A stretch of 64,000 nt of DNA from Utricularia gibba (lineage: Eukaryota > Streptophyta > Magnoliopsida > Lamiales > Lentibulariaceae): contig NEEC01000004.1 in the NCBI GenBank assembly GCA_002189035.1, forward strand, positions 1,116,001 to 1,180,000, in the 5' to 3' direction. Below are positions 10,442 through 22,859 of this stretch, piece after piece. The notes under the pieces were generated by a model. That model ran no database searches. It was given only the letters and a program-made list of their open reading frames with translations, and was not told where the DNA came from. Numbering within the stretch: the first letter of the stretch is position 1; each line of letters opens with the position of its first letter. A program made the translations under genes and the position numbers.

Positions 10442-13400
10442 ATGTATTTCGCTACAGTGAACAGCTCCAGATTGGACATTCATCGGCAGTTTTTGTGTAT
10501 TCTGTACATATTCCTTCTTTATGGACTAGCTAAAGAAATTGAAGCTCTCAGTCCTGATGGTATGCTTGCTAAGCCTTTGTTTCAGTCATGCTTCAAATTT
10601 CTGTCTATGTTCCTGTTGGGCGGCAGATTTTCTATGCGTTATCTACTTTACATGGACACAGCTAAGTCGAAATATTTGCCTTTCAAGTTCTTATGGAGCT
10701 GTTTATCTTTCAGGACAAGCTCTTGTCAACTTCAGGACAGCAATAGTTAACTCTGATGGCATCCTGCATCAATGGAGACCTGAGGATGAGAGTCCCTGTG
10801 GATGGAAAGGAATAAAATGTGATCTCAAAACGAAGAGAGTGACAGCCTTGTAAGCTCTTCTGTAAATTGAGTTTCTTAAGCAGAAATTTAAATGTATCTT
10901 TTGGTTTATCTGGTGCTAAAGTTGGATGGTACACGGTTATTTACATATATATAAGAACTTTTGCTTCAATATCACTGGAATTTACCATTTTTCTTGAAAA
11001 TAACTGTGTCCACTATGCAGGAGCCTTGCTAACCATAAACTGATTGGGCCTATATCGCCAGATCTTGGGAAATTGGAGAGCCTACGGTTCCTGTATGCAT
11101 CCTTTTCAAACTCCTCCAAATCCTTCTGTAGCCCCATCAAGAATTTTTTTTTTGTTTTTTTGTTTTTATAGAGCTCTTAATGGCAACAATTTTTATGGGG
11201 CTATACCTCCAGATTTTGGGAACTGTTCTCAGCTGCAATCCCTGTAAGTAGATATATGGCATTTGCATGATGTTCTGCTTTCAAATGATGGTGGCAGTTC
11301 TATTTTGTGTCTGAAGCAGTTTTGTAGGTATTGAACATTTGAAGATTCAATTTGTTTGTAGGAATTTCATCTGAACTTTTCATGAAATCCTTCTGAATTT
11401 TTTTATTAGTTAGTATACGTGATGTCATATCTATTGGAAACTACATTTTAAAGCGTCCATTGAATCCATTGTATGACATACATGTTCAGTTACTGGAATC
11501 TTGCATGTTGTCAATAGACATATAGGTGTAGGTTTCAATGCTTTTCTCTCTTCTTTTTAGTAATAGCCATTCTTTTTAAAGATTGTTGCAGGGTAATTAC
11601 TTAAGTGGTTGGATCCCAAGTGAGTTGGGAAATCTTTCTCAGCTTGAGAATCTGTAAGTTAATTTAGGAACTTCAAATTATGGATTTTTGTTAGATTTAA
11701 ACCTTGGTGTGAAAAATTACACGAAAAATTATCACAGCTTATGCTTTCTCTGTTTGTGTCTCTCTGTTGGCAGTTTTATTGTATTTTTTGCCATCTTTAT
11801 TTTGCTTATGAAGCATACATGATGATCATGACATTACGGATTTCATTCATTATCATCATAGTAGGCTTCATGAGTTTACTTCTTTTTGTTAAGTGAAACT
11901 CTTCCCAATTCCATGAATTAGAACCTTTTGTTGTAAAGCACGATTCAAAATTTGTCTCTTCTGTGTTATCTTACTGTATTTGTAACTCACATTGTTATGT
12001 TGGACACGCTACTTTTTAGTGACCTTTCAAGCAACTCTCTTAGTGGAAATATTCCTGCATCACTTGGGAACTTGAAGAAGCTATCCATGTTGTAAGTGTG
12101 ACGTATATGCCTCTTATGGATTAGTACTATTCCTTCTTCCTTTTTTTCTTTTTTCCTGTTTTGATATCTTCCCTATGTTTTTACTTTTTAGTAACGTATC
12201 GACCAACTTTTTGGTTGGTCCGATACCTTCTGGAGGTGTTCTTGATGGCTTCAGAAATGACTCGTAAGTGTGATACATTGGTTATTTTTCTTCATGCCGT
12301 TACCATCCTGGTTTCACATGCTTAGCCGGTGTGGAAATTCTTAACTCGTCCTTGTTATAAACGCCCCATTTCATGATTTTACTGCTGTTTTTTGACTAAT
12401 TTGAAGCTTCTTTTTGTACCAATATTCCAACATGTGTTTGAGAAAGGTTGCAATTCCTTCATAAAATCCGTTTTTGCTGTTTTTGTTTTCCTTTCTTTTT
12501 TATCACACAGGACTAGCGTCAAACTCTCTTAAAAAATAGTACTCATTTGTCCTATTTTTGGCACAAATGTTTGCACTTCAACTGTCTTCCATTCTCATTT
12601 AATTTGCTTTGAACAGCTTTGTTGGTAACCGTGAGTTGTGTGGCAAGCAAATCCAAGCATGCAGGAATAATGTCAATGGAACTTCTGCACTTGAGGCGAC
12701 TGATTCAGGTAGGGTATTTGACGTATGTGCAATCAGATACGTAATCTCTTTGGAAGGCCTGGTAAATTGCAGGAGTCTTTTGCAGGCCAGTCCCAGGGCA
12801 AGAAAAAATATTCAGAGAAGCTTCTTATAAGTGCATTGGCCACGGTTGGTGCATTGCTTCTTGTGGCACTCATGTGCTTCTGGGTTGTTACCTTTATAAG
12901 AGGCTTGGTAAAAACGACCATAAAGGCATCGGAGTGGATATTACTGGAGGTGGAGTTATGAAAACTTCTAAAGCAATTTAATTCCTATCTTTTTATTCCC
13001 ATTATGATCATGAGACACCTCATTCCTATATGTTCATTGTATGCAGGAGCCTCTGTTGTTATGTTTCATGGAGATATACCCTACTCTTCAAAAGATATCA
13101 TTAAAAAATTAGAGCATTTGAATGAAGATCATGTGATTGGTGTGGGAGGCTTTGGAACAGTGTACAAGCTAGCAATGGATGATGGTAACGTGTTTGCCTT
13201 GAAAAGAATTATGAAGGTGAATGATGGATTTGATCGTTTTTTCGAAAGGGAGCTTGAAATTCTTGGTAGCATCAAGCACAAATACCTTGTGAACCTTCGA
13301 GGATATTGCAATTCCCCAACATCCAAATTATTGATATATGACTTCTTGCCGGGTGGAAGCCTAGATGAAGCCCTTCATGGTCAGTAACTTTCAACTAAAT

Positions 13401-14416
13401 AGTTTGCAATGTTTAGGCCATATCTATATCGTTTTACCATAAAAATCTCTTTTTTTTTATGTTCATGCTTCTTTTTTTGTGGGTGTTTTCTTCAGAGAGA
13501 GGTGAGCAGCTAGACTGGGATGCTCGCTTAAACATCATCATGGGTGCTGCCAAAGGGCTCGCTTATCTGCATCATGATTGCTCTCCTCGAATTATTCATC
13601 GTGACATTAAGTCAAGTAATATTTTGCTTGATGGTAATTTTGATGCTCGAGTCTCGGACTTCGGTTTGGCTAAATTGTTGGAAGATGAAGAGTCCCATAT
13701 CACTACTATAGTAGCTGGCACATTTGGGTATCTAGCTCCAGGTAGAGACTAAGATTTCTTTTGATTCTTAGCAGCAGCGTATACATTGCTAGAAGATGCA
13801 CTTGCGTTCCCTTAGCATGCCATGCATGTTTAATCCATCTTGTATTTTAAATTTGCATCATTTTAGGAAAAAAAAGAGTGGAGATTGTGAGCATGTCTTC
13901 TGGTGGAGTTTTTTTCTTAATGTAAATTTGTTGTATTTTCGTTCTGAACTGTCGAAATCTCCACATCACAGAGTATATGCAGAGTGGAAGAGCTACAGAA
14001 AAGAGTGATGTTTACAGTTTTGGTGTTTTGGTTCTTGAAATTGTGAGTGGAAAGCGGCCTATTGATCCATCATTCATAGAGAAGGGCCTCAATATTGTCG
14101 GATGGGTATGTCTTTTCCTCCCTCCCTACTGAAGTTTCGTGACATCAACCTGCTGTGAGGTCTCCCTGCATCTGATTGGTATGCTTTCATCATGCAGCTT
14201 AACATTCTAGTTTCTGAAAATAGACCACGAGAAATATTGGACCCGCATTGTGAAGGAGTTCAGACAGAGAGCCTTGACGCCCTTCTTTCAGTAGCCATCA
14301 AGTGTGTTTCTTCAGCACCAGAGGATCGTCCCACCATGCACAGGGTCATCCAGATTCTGGAATCTGAAGTCATGACTCCCTGTCCCAGTGATTTTTACGA
14401 TTCGAGTCCCGAGTGA
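10442..14416 (+). CDS. FEI1/FEI2-type LRR receptor-like kinase, with apparent frameshift
   Basis: Thirteen exons: 10442-10559, 10714-10849, 11021-11092, 11172-11243, 11582-11653, 12020-12091, 12192-12263, 12617-12708, 12786-12949, 13047-13379, 13496-13741, 13972-14105, 14198-14416. Order of parts: signal peptide, LRR N-terminal cap ([13 protein letters not shown]), five LRRs each on its own 72-nt exon, a transmembrane segment ([20 protein letters not shown]) and a kinase with [17 protein letters not shown] and DFGLA intact. Without the frameshift it would be about 600 aa, as expected for FEI proteins, which act in cell-wall and cellulose signalling at the plasma membrane. In exon 9 the family expects GGGG after the TM segment, but only GGG (12882-12884) is present. 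Read literally, this ends translation at TAG 13110-13112 before the kinase. The start at 10442 is the first ATG in frame with the hydrophobic leader and is less sure than the rest. Confidence 0.9.
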
Positions 14417-14929
14417 TTGCTGTCTTGCCTTCTGACATTTGCTGACTTCTGATATACCATGTTGTTCAACTAGCACTTGGCAGAGACACTGGTCTCCCGG
14501 TCCGGTTTCTCCTGTATCTATTTGTTCATTCTTCCTGCAGACCGAGTTCTCCATTGGCGATGGATACTGCTGCTGTCACGCACCCCAACTGCTCTAGGTC
14601 AGTTTTCTGTAAGCTACAAATACTTGTTCTATTCATGGAACTTCTCCACTCTTGAGCAACTGGTACCCTTCTTTTCACTTTTTTTGGTAGCTTTTCTAAA
14701 TGAAATGTACGTGAAATGGACACAGAACGTTTATTTACTCCTCACCTCTCCAGATATGGCATCATTTCAGCTTTCCTGCTTTGTTCTTTCCTGGTATGAA
14801 GTGGATAACCCATATGGTTGATGATTGTCTTTAAGCAGAGACTTGTAAGCATGTTGGCTCCTCAAGTAATTATAGAGAAAAGCAAGTAGCTTGCCAGTGT
14901 AGAAGTTAGAATCAGTAGTAAACAGACGA
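14417..14929. other. convergent 3'-UTR region, FEI-type kinase / SH3P
   Basis: The 3' ends of the receptor kinase (+) and the SH3 protein (-) face each other across 513 bp. Short open frames here match no family. It probably holds both 3' UTRs. Confidence 0.6.
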
Positions 14930-16922
14930 TCAGTTTTGGTAGTTTGGGGACTGAGCTTCTGTGTATGGAACTTCGTCTGTCTTTTCTACATACGCTGAAG
15001 GGAACCATCCTCCTCTTCCATTGCATTCACCTTCAGACCATCCATGGGACGACACCTTCAAAGTTCATCAAAGAATTCCAACTGAGATAAGGATCTCTTT
15101 TTATGGTATAGATCTAGGGAGTGCTTGGAGTTTATATCATCAAACCTGTCGAACTATGACCAAGTCGTCGACTTCAAGATTCAGCTCGCCTTCCTCCAGA
15201 GCATGAAATGAGTGCTTGGCCTGAAGGAAAACCGTCAACAATGCAGTCGATAAGGGCAGCTTAAATACAGAAGTTCGAATCAAAGTTGAGTATCAGCTCA
15301 GGGTCTCAGCAGTAACCAACCTTGGCAACAAAGTAGGTGTTGCCCAGATCTTCATCCCTGTCGCTGCATCCATCTGAAGCAGGGGGCTGGACACTCTCCT
15401 TTTTAAGCGGAACTTCTGAATGCAATGGGATATCCTCGTTGAATGTCATCTACGAGTGAGCATTGGAAAGAAGACAGAAAACCATTGCTTTATTCAACGA
15501 AATTTGCAAACTTGTTGGCAAACAACAGATGGAGCATGACAGACCTCTGAGTGAAGCTTCTCTAATGTAGCAACTACGCTGCGATGATAGGTTCGTTCAG
15601 CGCCAACCTGCGATCAAGTATAAAATGGAGTCAAGAGCAATGATGTCAGAAAACGAGGGTAGATGATCAAACAATTCCCACCATGATACAAAGCTTTTCA
15701 AGTGTCAGCTCCTGTTGGCGATCCTCAATAGACATCATAGCGGCTGTAGCCTCTCTTCCCAGTCCCACCATGGAGCCCTTGAGCTCTGTCAACTTCTTTT
15801 CAGCACCTTTTCGTTTTAGGATGCTCTCTGCGCACGTGTCTCTCGGTCTTGTTTGCCGTCTTAGCACTTCAGCAGCCTGGTGGGAGCTTTAAAGCATGCG
15901 AGTTTAACAGCTAAAGTCGCCCCCCAACAAGTATTGTGAGCATGGAAGAAGTTCAACCTGAATCTCGAATTCATGGCGTGTTCTGTTATAGCAGCGAGTC
16001 AAACGCCGTGCATCTTCTAATGGCGACCCATTTACCATGGCAAGAAGTGGCTCGCAGACCTACATTCAGGGACATTCTGTTCTCTTTTGATTTGCTCTTC
16101 AAGAAAAACCAGAAAGATATACACGATTCACCTGAAAACCGAGAGTTGCAAGCATTTGCTCTCGATGATCTTCCATGGATGCATGTGATGTACCAAAATC
16201 TGAGACGAACTTGGCAAGGGGAAAAGAAGAGTCTTGATTTTCTATCCCATACTTGCAGCAAGCTTCAGCCAGTTTTCGAGCTGGAACAGGCAAAGGGCAC
16301 TCAAGCTTTTCCCACATTATCCTTGCACAGGAAATCAATGGAGTCCAGGAAAATGAATACCTATTTCCATTTGCTTGCGGCTCAGGGCAACGAATCCTTC
16401 CACACCACGCACAATATCTCTCTGGAAATGCTGTGCAAACAAAAGCTCCATAATGTGACTGCTGAAGTTATGTGAAAGGCACTTCATTAGACACAGATGC
16501 CACTCACAGTAGTAGCAAGGTAAATGAAATTGCAGCCATTGATCTACCTTTGCCGCCTTTGTAGATTGGTATAGATCCTGCAATTGCTCATGAAGTCGAA
16601 GATCAGCATCGTCGATCATCACACCATTGTAACCCAATTGCCCCAGATGCCCAAGTACCCTCTGCAAAAGGAAAAAAAAAAAGAAAAAGAAAGATGAACC
16701 ATCGTTCATTCTTCCAGTAATGGATAACCAGAAAACAAAAAGTGCATAGGATCTCTCTTGGCAACTCAACATTTGATGTTGCGCACAGATGTGAATCAAA
16801 TCTGGAATACGAATAGACTCAAAAGAAAAACGAAAAAAATACCCAAACAATGAGACCTCTACCTTTTGCTGCCAAGCGACTTGCTCTCTCAACTTAGCTG
16901 CCTGCTTCTTTATACCATCCAT
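14930..16922 (-). CDS. SH3 domain-containing protein, SH3P family (BAR + SH3)
   Basis: Ten minus-strand exons: 16922-16863, 16661-16548, 16430-16361, 16280-16132, 16059-15958, 15876-15682, 15607-15545, 15449-15321, 15220-15146, 15055-14930 (360 aa, every joint in frame). It starts MDGIKKQAAKLREQVAWQQK as in Arabidopsis SH3P1-3. An AH/BAR-like helical domain covers roughly residues 1-255, including FQRDIVRGVEGF, KLAEACCKYG, PLEDARRLT and GREATAAMMSIEDRQQ. An acidic linker follows, then a C-terminal SH3 domain split by the last intron (HALEEGELNLEVDDLVIVRQ, HGWSEGECNGRGGWFPSAYVE). SH3P proteins bind phosphoinositide membranes and act in clathrin-coated vesicle traffic, autophagosome formation and cell-plate assembly. 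The ALYDY motif is degenerate (KHSFHAL), as is common in plants. Confidence 0.94.
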
Positions 16923-18434
16923 GGCCTTCGAATGAAATGGGTAACCCAGAAATCTTCGATCTGCAACAAGCTTCCTTTAGAAGAAGAAACAAGGGGCGGC
17001 AGGAGGAATCTGAAAGGAAAATGTGTAGCAGGTAACGATTAAACAGCTTTTTGACGCGACTAGAAAAGGCTTGTGGGGAGAGTGGACTGAGAATGACACG
17101 CGAAATTCTCTACGGGGCTACAACTACAGCAACAGCCACGAGATTTAGGTGGGGGAGCAAATCAAGTTCTGAAAATCCGAAATTGACTTCTCTAAAAATT
17201 TCCCCCCTTCTGTCTTCAATTCATTGCTCAAGAGTCAAATTCCGCCATGGAAATGTAATGGAGGTTTGTTTGGCACTGGCACTGGCACACTGGCACTTCT
17301 CTCTCTCTTTTTTCTATTTTAGTAAGAAATTGGATTTTAAATATTACACATATTTTAAAAGTATCCGCCATTTAAATCCAATTATGCAATATATTAAAAA
17401 TCAGTTAACTAGACGATTTTCAGTAATAAAAAATTCAATTTTTTCGAGGAATACGTAATTTCATTATTTAAATCCCAACCTTTGGACCCACATTTTGGGA
17501 CTACTACAATCCACATGGGCCTAGCTACAAATTGCCAATGGGCCTGGATACAATTACTTTCCATTAATCACATTTTTTACAATTTCTCATAAAAATTTCT
17601 ATTTTTTTTACAAATGAAATAATTACAAAATAAGTAAAACTATAGAAAGAAATTTTTAAAATTGGACTCCTACCTCTTTGGGTCCATAATGAATAATTTT
17701 TAAAAAAATAATTAAAAAATTAGGCAATCGTCTTCTTATGACAAATTCTTCATGTTCCGCTCTTGCATCTAATTTGTTTGTAATAATGGTTCTCATTAAT
17801 AAAATCTCATGCATTAGGAGTAGTGCATAAAGAATTTTTTAGGAGGGATGGTTCAATTATTTCTATAAAATTTTGATCACAATAATAATTCAAATACATT
17901 TTGACGGTATTATTAAATATTTTAAAGATAATTCTTAAAAATTGTCTAAACTTTTTTTATCCCATATTTATTTGTCAAAAAATTATTAATTATTTAAATT
18001 TAAATTTTTTTATTGGGTCATGAGGTATTTTAAAAAATTCATATCCTAATATACAAAACAGAAATGAAAGAGGATCAAATTTGTAAATGATCGTTTTTGT
18101 CATATTGGGTTGGTGTGATCATTAAATTAAACTAAAGCTCAAGGGTGTGCACATTTTATGATAATTTTTTAAAAAGTGTGGAATGTAAAATTCACAAAAT
18201 CAGGGGTAGATCTATAAATTCCTATATCTGCATGGACAAAATGGGAATTACTGATTACATACATTTTCTTGATTATTATGCTAGTCTGTCTATTTTTAGA
18301 AAACACTTTGATGAGGATTCCAGGGCCCACGTTTGCCTGGGCAAGATGACAACAAACGGAATGATTTCCATATTTGGAATCTGAGGTTGTTCCTTTTGTC
18401 TCCCAAAGTGCCCAAGTATTTGATTTCAAACTCT
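16923..18434. other. intergenic region upstream of SH3P, AT-rich
   Basis: The part near 16923-17280 is the SH3P leader and promoter. Two TGGGCC boxes lie near 17515 and 17539. The remainder is AT-rich, and its right end holds the 3' UTR of the cytochrome P450 on the minus strand. No gene is supported. Confidence 0.55.
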
Positions 18435-20220
18435 TCACTTTTTGGGCAAAATTGTGATTGGAAGACCACCGTAAGGCAGAGGGAATGGCCCGTACTGGAT
18501 TCCATCTTCAGGACACACCATCTCCCAACTGCAATATCCATTCGTGTATTAAACCAGAAAAAATATATATAAAAATGTCTCCATTTTCAGTGCACTTGCA
18601 CCAACCTGTACTTTGTAGTTAGATGGTGCAACAAGACTAGGATTTCCAGTTTGGCTAACTCGTTGCCCGGACAGCAGTGGGCCCCAGCGCCAAATGGCAT
18701 GAAAGTATTGGGTTTCGAGGGGGCCTCAAACCTCGTAGGATCGAACTTGCCAGGGTCTGTGAAGTGCTCTGGGTTGTGGTGGATGTGTCGGAAGAGAGGC
18801 AGAACTTTCCATCCTTTGGGAATGAGATATCCTGTTGGAATTTTAGATCAAAGGGGTGTGCGTGGTTTTCAGGTATCTGGATTTCTCAGTCACAGAGTGA
18901 AACTCACCGTCGAGCTCAATGTCTTGTACTGCTTCTCTGAAGGTGAAGGATAAGATGGATGCAAGTCTGAGTGTTTCTTGAATAACTCTTGCTGTGATTG
19001 GCATGTTCTTTGTATCTTCCCATGTTAGTGCTCTGTCTTCTCCCAGTCTTTGCTTTTCCTCCACGATGGCCTCTTGCTCCTCCTGCAGTTTTCATTAGAC
19101 TTAGAAGGGTGCTTCACGAGGAAAAGAATCTGATCTCTGAGATAGATTTTTACCGTTACTTGCAGAAGAACTCCCTGGTTTTCTGCAAGGAACTTGAGGA
19201 TCCATGTCAGGACACTGGCAGTTGTGTCGCGGGCTGCGAAGATGACGCCGATTACGTTGTCGACGATCTGCTCGTCGGATAGTCTTTCGGCTTCTACCAT
19301 GAATGATCCTAGCAGATCTTCATGATTCTGCTTTGTTTCTCTTCTGAGGAACAAGATTTCTGCTACAGTTTCGGCTAACTTTTTCCTAGCTTTCAGGGCG
19401 TTGTAAAAGAGGGTTCCTGGAAGATTGATTGGCATCGAATTGTATCCTTTTTCAAGTATGTGGTAACACCTTTTGAGATCCTCTCCGTAGACGGCTTCCT
19501 CCTTCCCAAGGATCGAAAGCAATGCGACGTTGAAGGCGTACTGCAAAATAACAATCACTTGAAAACAGGGAACGAGCAGTCTGGTTTTCAGGGCTGGCTA
19601 TAACGTCTGTTGGTGATTGAGACAAACAAGTTTTGTAAGCATCCCGTACCGTTTTCATTTCTTGGTAGGTGATGACCATCTTCCCTTGGCAGGATTCAAG
19701 GCAGTTAACGGCCAAGGATTCGACCTCGGAGACGATACCCCTGATCGACTCCGGCATGAATGCTCGGAGGACTAGACGGCGGAGCTTAGCATGGTTATCC
19801 CCTTGCTGAAAGAAAATAGCTTGCCTCCCCAGCATTCTCTCCTTGCTCGCCGGAAAAGTCGGTTTGAAGAGATCCGCCTTCGAAACGAGCACAAGTTTCA
19901 CAGCTTCAGGGCTGGAAACGATCACACATGGACACCCCAGGATTCGGGACTTAAAGATGGAGCCATATCTGCATCATTCACAATTCAAACTCAAAACCAG
20001 GAAACACAGTCAATCAATCAACTCCAAAAGAAGCTCACTTTTTGACTTTTTCGTCGAAGTAAGTATTAGGATTCTGAGAGTAAAGCTGCAGAGTTTCTCC
20101 GATGTACGGCCAGCCCATACTTCCGGGAGGAAGTGGGTACTTAGAGCGGCGACGCCGGAGCAATGCTACGGCTGCGAGCCCCACAAGAGGAGAGAGCAGC
20201 AGGAGAACCCAGTGCCCCAT
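18435..20220 (-). CDS. CYP707A: abscisic acid 8'-hydroxylase, cytochrome P450 CYP707A
   Basis: Six exons: 20220-20039, 19968-19650, 19540-19154, 19082-18908, 18831-18606, 18528-18435 (460 aa, in frame throughout). It has an N-terminal membrane anchor (VLLLLSPLVGLAAVALL), a basic stop-transfer and the hinge YPLPPGSMGWPYIGETLQLY. The I-helix oxygen-binding motif is FAARDTTAS, the ExxR motif ETLR, the PERF-like motif FDPTRF, and the heme loop FGAGAHCCPG contains the axial Cys near residue 400. CYP707A enzymes on the ER hydroxylate the 8' methyl of ABA; the product cyclises to phaseic acid, which lowers ABA during germination, rehydration and bud break. Diagnostic CYP707A blocks (FKPTFPASKERMLG, ILEKGYNSMPINLPGTLF) leave little doubt about the subfamily. 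The member number is not assignable. Confidence 0.96.
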
Positions 20221-22859
20221 GGAAGAAGATGTTCAGATGCAGAGGGCAGAGGAAAGCTCGAAGGTGTATTTATAGATGCCAATTTGTGCACTAAACCGGA
20301 GCTCCATGGGATGGGGCCCGCCGTAGTCCCTTTGTTAAAATCATTACATAACCCCCATTAGATTCATAATCATCATTATTATGCTTCAAATATTTTCTTT
20401 TATTGCGGTATTTGTTTACCGTACCGATAATAAATGATTTTATAATAATGAAAAACTAAAATAAAATAAAAAACAATTCAAATTCTTCGAAAAATTCGAT
20501 TTGTATTAAAAAAATAATACTAAGTATATGTTCTCTTTTCATAATTTGTCGAATTGATTTTATATAATTTTTGAAAATTTCAATTTTTAATCATTTTATA
20601 GTAAAATTAGAAATTAAGATTATATGATTAACATTGAATATATGTTTTTGTACTTAAATAAGAGATTAATTAAAAAAATTATAGTATTCATTTTTTATGT
20701 ATTCTAAAGATATATTTATACCATAATATTAAATTATATAATAATTTAATTTATTAAAATTATAATGTATGTTATATTTTATTAAATTTTATATTATCTT
20801 ATAAAATAATTTTACAATCTCAAACTGATTTTATTTACATAATTTAAATCACAACTTCAAATTAGATTACAAACCCTAAACATAGAAAGAAGACAGAAAA
20901 TGGATTTTGTCTAAGAATGGAACAAAAACTATTCTCCATAAAGTGTTACTTTTCAGAGCACAACGGGATGCCCCATTCCACTTCTGTACTACACCTTCAA
21001 ACACACAATTGGACGTGTACTACCGCTATTCGATTTCTTTTACTTTTTAGAATAATTTTTTTAAAAAAAATTATAATGTTGGATCCAATGAAAACAGGAT
21101 CCGATTCATTCACATAATATCGGAATTAAAAAATAGTTTTTTTAATGGTGTGATATTCTCCTATTTATATATTAAATACTAATGTCTTTTATAATAACAT
21201 AATATGTCATTTTTTAAAATGACTCAACGTAACCCTCTCTTGTAAGGGGTCGATCGTGGGTGATTATGTAATTTAATTGAGTTCATGATAAAATGGAAGG
21301 AGGCATAATTAATATAATATGTTGTGGGGGAAAAAATTAAATCCAATGACGTAGGAAAAAGAAATGAGGTAAGCAAGTTGGAAAACGGCGTCGTCTTATC
21401 TTGTCTGGAGTATGTTATTTTAATGAGGTGACATGCTTATCCGCAATAATACCATAAAGTTAGTCTTTAGACTTTTTCGGGGGAGGCCCTCCCTCAATCA
21501 CCCATCAAAATCCAAATGCCTCTCAACTTGTTGCATGAGTGTGTAGTGAAAACTAAACCCAAAGTTTTTGAAAGTCACCTTGTTCGAATTGTGAACGACT
21601 CGAATACGAAACATCGTTGTGATTGTGTAAATTGCAAAACATAGAAGTTAAATTCAAGATTTGATCATGTTGAGAGATGGAGGCGACAGGGAAGCATAGA
21701 AGTTAGTGGGATGGCCTGTGTATTTGTCGTCTTAACAGGAATCATGGTTAACTCAAGAAGCTCCATATGGAAAAGCTTACTGTATCTGGAGGGTGTGGCG
21801 CCATCGCCATCGCCATCTTCGTTTTGTCTTCATCGGATCAATTTCCCAGAGGTGACGACATCATGCAATGAAAGCATAAAGTTGAGTTTGAACCTTTTTC
21901 TGAAAGTGGCCGACATCGCGGCGGGGCGGTCCATCCTCTCTAAACCGTCGCACTGTTGCTTTCGCTTCACCAGTTTGGGAGTCAGACCTGAGTTGCAACC
22001 CATTTTGTGAGCAAAATTAGGAGATCAAATCAATGAATACCTTACTCTAAAGCATCTAGTGTTTGTTTGGTTGGATATACACTTGCAAAGGTTCCCTTTA
22101 TAGGTGCTAAATACGAACCCAAACAGACAAAGTCACTTAATAAAAAGATTACGTAGTTGAACAGTGACACTGAATAAGCAAGTAGGAATAGATTCAACAA
22201 AAACGTTGTGAATAAGCAATAAATTTCCCGTATTATTGCATTTCTATGAAAAGGACAAAATAAGTGTGGACTTTTGCAGATGAAGACGAGAGTGTTTGGT
22301 CAGTGGGCACTCTCGGGTCTCCATTCATTGAACCTTGTACATAGCCGCCGTACTCCCGCCCGGAAATCAATGGTTTCCGAATCCTCATCGGTCGGCCCAC
22401 CAGCATCAACTCAGTCTTCAGGGCCGACAGGGGGCCTAGCGCTTGGTTGGTGCAGATGTGCTGTGGTTTGCACCCACGGCGGAGAAGAGAAGGGATTTCG
22501 TGATAAATTGGATATATTACCAAGACAAAGAACTCAATGTCGACATACACGAAATCCCGAAAGAATTTGGAAACTGAACAAGGTATATAGTATAAGAAAC
22601 CCGCTGCTGTATTTGCAAGCCAGCAATCTAACAAAAAACTAGAAGAATAATGATCGTGCCAGCATACATCCCTCAAGTACCAACTCATTGAATGAAAAAG
22701 GAGTGACACAAAAAACTGCTCACCGGGATCTCACCCCCTGCCTTGTAAGAAAGCACTGAGCTGGTGGTGGTGGGTCAAGGAAAGAAGATCGTCTCGCCCC
22801 ATTGATCTGACTGATGACTCCGGCTAATAAAAACTGTCATCCAGATAGTAGTAGCATGA
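20221..22859. other. long intergenic region, CYP707A promoter to ABCE 3' end
   Basis: The first ~120 bp is the CYP707A core promoter. 20340-21200 is very AT-rich with nothing recognised. Two GC-richer patches (21711-22010 and 22233-22709) carry open frames of about 60-160 codons on one or both strands, none with a recognised family or splice context. The last few hundred bases may be the ABCE 3' UTR. No promoter or repeat was identified in the centre. Confidence 0.5.
20266..20274 (-). promoter_or_regulatory. TATA box of the CYP707A gene
   Basis: CTATAAATA on the minus strand, about 46-54 nt upstream of the ATG at 20220. This implies a short leader and supports the chosen start. Confidence 0.6.

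Noticed and set aside
17051-17458. 135-codon plus-strand frame upstream of SH3P
   Set aside because: It starts with TTG and ends in AT-rich DNA with biased residues; it lies in the SH3P leader and promoter.
21711-22010. 99-codon plus-strand frame with ATG
   Set aside because: No recognisable family or splice context, and the opposite strand is open as well, so chance is likely.
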